Assembly (NCBI GenBank): GCA_015680685.1
Contig: MNCI01024020.1
Location: forward strand, 153,461 to 187,674
Direction of reading: 5' to 3'
From: Gnetum montanum
Lineage: Eukaryota; Streptophyta; Gnetopsida; Gnetales; Gnetaceae
DNA length: 34,214 nucleotides
A program made the translations under genes and the position numbers. Of the stretch, positions 1 through 7,273 are shown piece by piece; within the stretch, counting starts at the first letter, position 1, and each line of letters opens with the position of its first letter. Below the pieces are notes generated by a model. That model saw nothing but the letters and a program-made list of their open reading frames with translations, ran no database searches and had not been told where the DNA came from.

Positions 1-780
1 GTACAGAGATATTGTGTTTGATCACAGTGGCAACAATCCTAGTCGTGGGGGAGACCACCACTAGACTGGAGACACCCTTCATATCATCCGAATCCAAACG
101 CTTATCTTGTTCAACATCCTGTTTCTCCAACTGGGCCAACACACTTTATCTTACCATAGTACCATTCTCCTCAATACTATCAACCCATGCCTCCAACACA
201 ACCACCACCTTGTGCACCTTATACTCCTTCTCATTTCAACATTATCATCCTTTTTCTCCTTCCATAGTGCCACCAGTTGTTCCTAAGGTGTCTGCACTGC
301 AGCAACAACCCACGAACCTCACTTGTGCTACTAATGCCAACAACAGTGAGAAACCTCAGCAACATCAAAAGCGCCCCTTCTTTAAACATGGCTGTAAGAA
401 GGGACAACATAATTCAAAGGCCACTGCATCTTCCAACTCAGCACAAGTCCCACACTGTGGTGCATCCTTATCTTCAAATCCAACGCCTCATGTAACTTCA
501 TCAGGGCCACCAACTCACACTCCAACAACAATCCGGTCCAATGAACACAAGAATGGAGAGCGACAACCCAATCCTTGCATACCATCTAACGGTCCCAAAT
601 ATCATAGTGGGTCAACTTGTTATCCGGGAACTACATCATATAAATTGCCCCACTATGCTCATTACAATTAAGTGTGTGAAACCCGATGGGGTAAGTATGA
701 TCGGGCCCCAATATTTCCAACATGCAAGGATCCCCATCGTTAATGATTAATCCTTATCATCCTCAACCATTTAGCTATGA
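1..780 (+). pseudogene. Gag C-terminal fragment of a Ty3/gypsy-type LTR element
   Basis: Decayed C-terminal part of a retrotransposon gag polyprotein; its start lies upstream of the window. With stops and frame changes it reads as a Gln/Pro/His-rich tail. It aligns by eye with the gag tail on the minus strand near 32190-32530: both contain a QWQ..WGRPP/WRRPP block, then SYxPNP, then VQHxVSPT. This shows that the two ends of the window carry copies of one element family in opposite orientation. The later part (about 300-670) keeps a long open frame rich in Gln, Asn, Pro and Ser, and no enzyme domain is seen. The short open frames here should not be annotated as host genes. Confidence 0.6.
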
Positions 781-2160
781 GGGATATCCCTCATTCCAAT
801 AACAAGCAGGATTAATAACCATTTTTATTTTTCTTTAATTTTTCAAGTTTTTGTTTTTCAGTTTTTCATTTTTCAACTTTTTGTTTTATCTTTTTATCTT
901 TTTGTGTTTTTGTCTTTTTACATTTTTGTAAGTAATCTCGTCTATGAATAAAACACTCATGTGGATCATTGGTTGAGGTGTGTTCTATGTTATTAAGTCA
1001 TGAGTGAGCAATTATTTGAACAGTGAGCCCATTACACCCACTCATCCATTCTACAAATAAGAGGTTCTGTTTGAGGGTACAGCGATATTCTTGATAATTC
1101 TTAAAACTTAAAATTAATTTTGTGTTTATTGTACCCAAAATGAAGAAGGATGGACCAAGAGGGAATGTTTAGGATGTGACATCAAGGGGACTTGAGGATT
1201 CTCTTTGGTGACAGTTGTGGGAGTTATCATACAACGTGGTTGTACTAGGATCCTTGTAGATCTAACGAGAAATGGGAGTAAGAATAATTAAAAGGGCACT
1301 CAAAAATCAAATGTTGTTCTAGGGGGTCCCACTGGAAAGACATGCACCCATGCCTGAAGGTTGGTAGCTTCTCTAGATTCAGTAAAGTGAAAAAAAAAGA
1401 GAAAAAAAGCAGAAAAACAAAGTGCCACAAAACAAAAATCACTCCTTCCTTAAACAAAACACCAAGGATCGTGCACCTTGTTGTTTTGGTACTCTCATAG
1501 TTGCTCATCATGGGATGAAACAATGTGATGTCACTGATTAGAGGAATGGACTTGGTCCTGATCTTGGAACGATGGGGTAATGACACCTTAATCATGCTTT
1601 ACACGCAGGATTCACTATGCCCTAGGTCAGTTACCTCATGTCCCAATCTCTACAATCCGTTTTCTATAGTTCGTCTTATTTCACTATTCGTATAATTGTA
1701 GCCCATGTCCCATGTAGCATAGAATTTTCATCTCATTCTGGTGATAATTACATGTGTGTGGTTTGTGGAGTTAGTGCAGATTACATTTAACCCTTCTAGT
1801 ACCCACAGACACTTTAAGTGTGGTTACACAAGGGCATTATAGGTTGAAACCTGCTTTGGGGAGGATCCACTTGTGTAATCTTTTGTAATCTTCACTTATG
1901 ATATAACTCACACACACCATTTCTCACCCTCAGCTTATTTTCATAACATTCTTTCCTTACTATTAGCCCTCTGAATTTCAATGTTCCCATCAATCATCAC
2001 ATAACCTTTTTCTTACCACCCAAGGTTTTATTGTTCAATTACACTCACTCATCATTCGTCGTGCCTTCAAAACCATCTAATTACCCAAGAACTCCTTAAT
2101 AATAGCCAATGTCCTAAGTTACAACATTGATTCCAAGAAAAATCTTTAAAATTTTGGTAT
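781..2160 (+). mobile_element. Non-coding 3' internal region of the left LTR element
   Basis: There is no credible gene. A T-rich tract (about 820-930) directly follows the gag tail. An A-rich tract (1388-1420) and blocks at 1140-1200, 1340-1370 and 1615-1890 follow. The same blocks in the same order occur on the minus strand between about 31380 and 30570, including the CATCAAGGGGACTT / CCTCAAGGGGACTT core and an AAGGGCATTATxGG...GGATCCACTT block. Shared order in a second copy identifies this as part of the element, not host intergenic DNA. Where a reverse transcriptase would be expected in an autonomous element, none is visible. Confidence 0.55.
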
Positions 2161-2190
2161 TTTTGTGGTGCCTCATATCACCAGGGACGA

Positions 2191-2280
2191 GATATCGCAT
2201 ACGCAATATCGTGTCCAGACGTGATATCGCGTACGCGATGTATCGTACACGATATCGCATCCCCACAATCTATAAATAGG
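2191..2280 (+). promoter_or_regulatory. LTR-like promoter with palindromic GATATC/TACG repeats and TATA box
   Basis: A cluster of GATATCGC-type motifs includes the perfect 14-bp palindrome ATCGCGTACGCGAT (2226-2239) and lies just upstream of TATAAATA (2271-2278). The same arrangement, palindromes and then TATAAATA, occurs in the LTR at 3731-4336. The start of this copy may be near 2166 (TGGTGCCTCAT, similar to TGATGAGTCAT at 3731). Sequence downstream of the TATA box does not match the 3731 LTR by eye, so this is either a diverged LTR or a different element's U3. Its end cannot be placed. Confidence 0.4.
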
Positions 2281-2781
2281 TGATCCCCCTGCAACACTTA
2301 GCATTATTTCCTCCATTCATGCAAGGGAGTTTTCAAATTTTCTCTCTACGACTTGTGATTGCGCATCCCTTGCTTTCATATCCATAACTCGCTTGCTGGT
2401 AATCCGATTTTCATTCCGTTTGAACCTACTTGAACCCGAAGTGTTCAACTTAGTCGTGGGGAAGGGGCACACACCAAATAGCGCATAAATTTTTCAAAAT
2501 TTTTTGAAATTCATCATCGTCCAAAGGACATCTTTAAGGGTAATTAGTTGTAAAATTAAGAATAGAATGTGTCAAAAATAATTTCATCCCCTTAGCTATA
2601 CCAGAAAATTAAATTTGGAAACCACCTAAGCAAAGAGGACTCAACATTATAATCTTTCGGGAACATGTTCTTCCATTAATTAACATCACACGGAAATAAA
2701 GTAAATCTATTAAGGTAAGCAGTAAGGTATAACCTAACTTTGGTAACAACCTTACTAACGATTAGTCCCATGTGATTGCAA

Positions 2782-3549
2782 ATGACCCCAAAATGCAGAC
2801 AACCGAAAGTTCCTGCTCAAGGTGTGATCAAACAACCTAGGAGAGGTGAAGGACAAGTTCCTACCGAACAACATGCAGAGTAGGAGGAATAATCATTTAG
2901 CATCCATCAAGAAGACCCTGCTGCTATACGATCAAGGCAGTCAGAAGAAGGAGCTGCTACAACATCTGAATAAGGACGGTATCTCACGCTGACCTAGGAT
3001 CGTGTTCAAACCATCCATGAAAGATCCATATTCACTGTAGTGATCATGGAATTAAACTCTGGATCTTTCACAGAATTTTCTCTAGAGGCCGTTAGGGATC
3101 ACCTCAAAGGATCCCCATTATGGCCTACCCTCTTTGAAAGCAATGCCTGGTACTTAGGGGAAACATACCAATTTTGGCACAATAAAGAAGAAGGCACCAT
3201 GGTTAACAATTGTGGTGTGACTATTGACTTCTCTGTTCAAGCCATTTTGGAAGTATTAAACCTTTTGAATACAGGGCCAAAAGTTGCTCAAAACTAGCTG
3301 GACACTTTCAAAACTGAGCAACTTAATAAAATATTGACAGAGAATAAAAAGGTGGCAGAAGAAAAAGAGAAGGATGACTAGGATGCCTCTATGGCACAAG
3401 TGCAAACTTACATGCGCACCAAGGCACTCAAGGCCTTACAAGAGGAGAAACTCTAGGCCATACTTCAACGCCATCAAATCCCAAGACCTAGAGCGCAAGA
3501 AAAGGGAAAGACACCTATGGAGGAGCCACCGCCACCAGGAACTACATGA
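2782..3549 (+). pseudogene. Gag-like protein of a non-autonomous LTR element
   Basis: A single reading frame of 255 codons runs from ATG at 2782 to TGA at 3547-3549 without any frameshift but with seven internal stops. The N-terminus is basic (MTPKCRQPK). The longest clean stretch is 3046-3294, with a YQFWxN ... VTIDFS ... ILEVLNL pattern resembling the 'putative plant transposon protein' domain of LARD/gypsy gag-like proteins. Next comes a Lys/Glu-rich, probably coiled-coil part, then a proline-rich end (PMEEPPPPG). It lies just upstream of a CTCGAGGACGAG ... GTGGGGGTA polypurine tract and an LTR. Family assignment is from pattern only. Confidence 0.45.
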
Positions 3550-3720
3550 GTTCCACCATTTTGTAATCATAGGATATTCTTTTGTGTTGTGTCTCAATTT
3601 TGTTTTGACTCCACACTGCGGCATGAATCCATTCTAGTCAATCAACAATCCCATACCTATCCACTGTGTAATCAATGGAGCTTGTTCTCTTTGTAACTCG
3701 AGGACGAGTTTTCATTCATT

Positions 3721-3730
3721 CGTGGGGGTA
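3721..3730 (+). other. Polypurine tract before 3' LTR
   Basis: CGTGGGGGTA directly precedes the LTR start TGATGAGT. The copy on the minus strand has the equivalent TGTGGGGGTA immediately before its LTR at 29607. This is the plus-strand priming site expected at the 5' edge of a 3' LTR. Confidence 0.55.
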
Positions 3731-4336
3731 TGATGAGTCATGAATTTGCTGGCTGTGATATCACAACCGTGATATCGCAGTGGCTGTGATATCACTGTTG
3801 AGATATCCCATGGGCTGCAATATCACGTACATGATATCACGTATGCGATATCGCAGCCCGTCACCAATCCTATAAATAAGAGGTGGCTCTCCCTTGTTTC
3901 ACAGTTTTAGTTTAGATTGTAGCTAGACTCTGGCAGTTTTATCCCTCCAGAGTTAGAATATTTTCTACTGTATGCCCGTAGTGTGGTAATTGTAATTGTA
4001 CGACATCCTTTATTCAAGTGTGACGTACTTAGACATGCACATGACCGGCAATAAAGATCAAGATTACTTCATCATTGCAGCATTCACTTTGTTATTTATT
4101 TAATTGTTTGTTATTTACTGCTTTCCTAGTTAATACTCTCTCACCCTTGAACTCANACTCTGGACTAAACCATATGTGACAAATATAATACTAGTCTAGG
4201 TGGGAAGACAACGAACTGCGACCTAAGGCTAACTATCTGGGTGCCACAACTAGTCCGTTTGTAGAGTTCGACCAGATCGCGCGTGAAAATGCTCGTATTC
4301 GTATGGTTGAGTATAGGGGTATCTTGCCACTCATCA
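3731..4336 (+). repeat. 3' LTR of gypsy-type element (606 bp)
   Basis: The LTR starts TGATGAGT and ends ACTCATCA, an 8-bp terminal inverted repeat, and is preceded by a polypurine tract. U3 holds GTGATATCAC palindromes at 3755-3764 and 3786-3795 and further GATATC/ACGT motifs to 3857; TATAAATA is at 3871-3878. The region from about 4000 to 4336 aligns with the minus-strand LTR at 28723-29607 (CTCTGG.CTAAACCATA, then GTGCCACAACTAGTCC, then GACCAGATC), which supports the boundaries. An N lies at 4156. A minus-strand open frame at 4165-4347 is a by-product. Confidence 0.65.
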
Positions 4337-4869
4337 CTAGGCATCACTTCATCCTAGCCAGTTGTGGTAGGGCAAGGTGTTACATTGCACTTCATAACTT
4401 AGTGTACTTATTTTACAACATAAAGCACATAGCCCATTAGCCAATGGTTAGAGGTCTTGATATCACCAAAAGTATTAATTACATAACCAAACTAACAAGA
4501 TGCACACACACAACCAAAATAATTACATGACATACTGTTCTCCTATATAAGCTAAGAAATATTTCTATACTAATGCATCTAGCCCTAAACCCACTCCATA
4601 GAGAGGGTGGTGGCCCAAGCATCAAAGCCAAAGCTCCTTTGTAAGCCTACAACATACCCCCATAACAAGGTTCTAAGGAATTAGAGCCCATGTAGTTCTA
4701 AAGTTAAGGTTGGATTAGCATTGAACCCAAAAGGATCTCCACACTCCTATGGCCTTTTTTTTTTGAAGGGAAACAATCTTTGATCCACTAATAAGGCATG
4801 CTTTCATGCACCTTTGATCCTTTTTATTATAACTATGTACATCTAAGTAACCATCCTTGAAATTGGAAA
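4337..4869. other. Intergenic DNA, no gene seen
   Basis: AT-rich sequence between the LTR and the SINE cluster. A T10 run at 4755-4764 may be the 3' tail of an antisense retroposon, but no recognisable body follows it. No conserved coding frame or RNA gene was found. Confidence 0.5.
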
Positions 4870-5199
4870 GTTGGTGGTGGTGTTGGAATCCTAAATAATT
4901 AAAATATAGATGGGGGTGTTGGAACCCCAAATAAGTGAAATATAGGTACACCCCCAAGGTTTATAAAAGTTTATAACTTAGTGCTACCTAGTAGAATTTA
5001 ACTTGTGACCAGGGGTTACTAGGCCAAGATCATTACCATTAGGTTAACACCTCATTATTAATAATTAAAATATAGGTATACCTTAAGACATATAATCAAA
5101 TTATGACTTTATAACTTAGCATTGCTTACTAGAATTAAATTTATAACATGAAACTTCTAAATCAAGAATCTTATAACTAGGCTAATACTTCACAATGAT
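4870..5199 (-). mobile_element. tRNA-derived SINE (outer copy, split by a second SINE)
   Basis: Minus-strand SINE whose two parts are 5060-5199 (5' half) and about 4870-4908 (3' end). The 5' part reads AGTATTAGCCTAGTTAT, an A-box-like sequence. It then shares the family block GCAATGCTAAGTTATAAA and ends GGATTCCAACACCACCACC. The B-box position has decayed. It was interrupted by another member of the family at 4909-5059. No duplication flanking the outer copy was recognised. Confidence 0.6.
4909..5059 (-). mobile_element. tRNA-derived SINE nested inside another SINE
   Basis: About 151 bp on the minus strand, starting AATGAGGTGTTAACCTAATGG (A-box-like). A diverged B-box follows (AAGTTAAATTC), then the family body (GCACTAAGTTATAAA ... 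GTACCTATATTT). It ends TTGGGGTTCCAACACCCCC. A perfect 15-bp direct repeat, AATAATTAAAATATA, flanks it at 4894-4908 and 5060-5074. The duplicated bases belong to the outer SINE, so this copy jumped into it. Confidence 0.75.
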
Positions 5200-5263
5200 T
5201 TCTTTTCATCTTTATTTTTTGGTGCTTTTCTACTAAGTGATTAAGCATGTGACGTACTTTAAG

Positions 5264-5391
5264 TTTTTTTTTTTTTGCTTTCAATGTGCACAAATATGGG
5301 GGGGAGGTGCGGGGGCTGAGGGTATCGAACCCAAAAAAATATTTATAAAAAAATTCAATCACATCCTTAATCACTTGAGTAGCAAGCCCTA
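5264..5391 (-). mobile_element. tRNA-derived SINE with poly(A) tail (second family)
   Basis: Minus-strand element with a good Pol III promoter: A-box TTGCTACTCAAGTGATTAAGG (5365-5385) and perfect B-box GGGTTCGATACCC (5320-5332). A C-rich stretch follows, ending in A13 (T run at 5264-5276 on the plus strand). It differs from the neighbouring family in its body and poly(A) tail. No clear target-site duplication was found. Confidence 0.6.
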
Positions 5392-5469
5392 GAAACAACG
5401 TAGAAAGGAATAACTTTCCAATTTTAGGGATGTCTACTCATGTAGGTACTTTTAAAAAACAAGATAAGA

Positions 5470-6890
5470 AAATTATTTATTAGTGGGAGGGAAGGATGGT
5501 CCACTCCTAACAACATTTATATCATTTTCAAGATCTATGCTTGAATTTAAAATAACAAAAGAATTTAATGTCATAATAAAAAGATTTGGAGAAATACCAT
5601 CTTTTGTAGGAGAGAAAGGTACAAAAGTAAATGCTACCATATAATGTCCATCGCAATTAACCTTATGTTGAGTAGCTTTAGAATCTTCAAAAGCATGTTT
5701 GTCAAGAAAAGATGTCATTTTTAGGTAGATAGCACTCTTCTTTCATATGTTATGTGTTAATTGTCTTGATTGATTAATATTTCATGTAGTAAAAGTTTTC
5801 ATTGAATTTTTTTCTTCCCTAGTTTCTTTATTAGCATTTGATCATTCTTATCATTGATATTATCTTGATTTTTTATTTGTTCAACTTCAAATTGTTTTTT
5901 TACTATCCTCACCTTCAACATGTTTTTTCTTTTTCTTGACATAAATACCCTTTTTTTCTCTTAGCATCTTTTATTTTTTTCAACAAAAAAGGACAAGCAT
6001 TAAACAAATACCCTTCACAATGATAAAAGTTGCAAGAATTAGGTGGTGGTGGGGAGAGGGGAGGGGGGTGGGGGAGGGGTGTATTGGAACTCAAATAATT
6101 AAAACATGGATATGCCCCAAGATTTTATAGAAGTTTATAGCTTAATGCAACCTAGTAGAATTGAACCTATGACCTCAAGTCACCAGGTGAAGACCCATAC
6201 TACTAGGCTAACACCTCATTATTAAAGTTGTAAGAATTAGGAAGATTATAATATGTAATTGGTTGAAAAAAAGTCTTCTTGCCTACTTGTAATACTAATT
6301 CATTTTTCTGGTTAAGAAAATTAATTTTAACAAAAAATGTCTATGAGAACCAAATGGTGTGGAAATAGATTCCATATCCTTAATGGGACTAAGAATACTA
6401 ACAATCTTTTGCTCAACATTCTGAAAAATTAGTGAAAGATTAAATAACTTAACAAAACATGAACTTTTAGAATATTATTTAAATTTGGCATTAAAATCTA
6501 AAGTCCACTTATGAATAATTAACATTGCGTGCTTATGTATACCCTATGTCTAGGGCACACTACACCATTGAAGCATTACCTAACTCAACAAGTAGGAAAA
6601 AATGAGAATAATACTTGGCATGAATGACTTGAATGTCATGTTTTTGAATCACATCATTTAACTATGAGGCGAAACTTTGATTGTGAGGAAAGTGACCCAA
6701 AATTTGAATGAACACATATTGTAATATAAGATTAGCCACCATTAGTGACTCGTATACATTATCAAGGAGAACAAAACTAGGCATCTTACTTACATCCATT
6801 TTAGTAGAAGAAGGTGTCTCAAATTTTTGCTCATTAGCCTACAATTTTACATGTTATTTTGAAAATGAACAAAAATTCATACATAAATAA
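5470..6890 (-). pseudogene. LINE ORF1 remnant (DUF4283 and zinc knuckle)
   Basis: Old minus-strand remnant of an L1-type LINE first ORF. Positions 6540-6350 translate to a DUF4283-like segment: IHKWTLDFNAKF, then CFVKLFNLSLIFQNVE, then IVSILSPIKDMESI, matching the family pattern W.p.F...vWvkl.nLPl.fW....l..Ig. Positions about 6040-5985 encode a zinc-knuckle-like CNFYHCEGYLFNACP. Farther along, 5718-5473 is open for 81 codons ending in PSFPPTNK, with no known domain. Several stops break the frame, and a SINE (6044-6223) splits the two domains. It is non-functional. Confidence 0.5.
6044..6223 (-). mobile_element. tRNA-derived SINE with C-rich tail and 18-bp TSD
   Basis: Minus-strand SINE beginning AATAATGAGGTGTTAGCCTAG (A-box TTAGCCTAGTAG) with B-box GGTTCAATTC (6158-6167), then the family body GCATTAAGCTATAAACTT. 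The 3' tail is a long cytosine-rich run (G-rich on the plus strand, 6044-6080). It is flanked by AAAGTTGCAAGAATTAGG (6026-6043) and AAAGTTGTAAGAATTAGG (6224-6241), one mismatch in 18. The target was the LINE ORF1 remnant. Confidence 0.75.
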
Positions 6891-7235
6891 AAGAAACAAA
6901 ATTTTTAACATAAGTTTAAGAAATCGAAGGCAACTTAGGCTTTTGGACCCCAACAAAATAAAGAAACCCAAGGCCAATTAAAATTACCACAACGGAATTT
7001 TAGAGAGAGCTAAGAAAATGGAAGGGAGAAAAATATAATAATCTTTAATCAAATAATTGCAGCCTACAATACCGAGTATTACAAGCCTCCCTTCAAAATA
7101 TGCACACATGTAATAACATACCTACAATCGACGATTCAATTACATTTTAGTTCTCGGTGGCGGATTGTCTCAAGTGAACGGGCGAGCGACTGCCAGAAGC
7201 AGCAGCAGCAGCAACAACATAATAACGAAGAAGAT
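6891..7235 (+). promoter_or_regulatory. Upstream and 5' UTR region of the DUF2039 gene
   Basis: No transposon is recognised here. A TATAATA sequence at 7034-7040, about 200 bp before the start codon, is the only TATA-like candidate. The last 80 bp before the ATG are less AT-rich and contain a short CAG/CAA run (about 7197-7218), typical of a plant 5' UTR. The transcription start cannot be placed from sequence alone. Confidence 0.3.
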
Positions 7236-7273
7236 ATGTCAAGCAGGAGAGGCCCGCCTAAACACCAGAACAA
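7236..7273 (+). CDS. DUF2039 gene, coding exon 1
   Basis: Encodes MSSRRGPPKHQN plus two bases of Lys13. The donor GTTCCG follows at 7274. This start is chosen because it gives the conserved family N-terminus. Reading on past the donor soon meets stops. Confidence 0.85.

Noticed and set aside
12-671. 219-codon plus-strand open frame as a host protein
   Set aside because: Low complexity, no domain. A neighbouring frame aligns to the gag tail of the minus-strand element, so it is transposon sequence.
4640-4670. Minus-strand TTATGGGGGTATGTTG as polypurine tract plus LTR start
   Set aside because: No LTR end, TATA box or matching second copy could be found nearby.
5320-5385. A functional tRNA gene on the minus strand
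   Set aside because: A- and B-boxes are present but there is no cloverleaf, and a poly(A) tail follows: it is a SINE.
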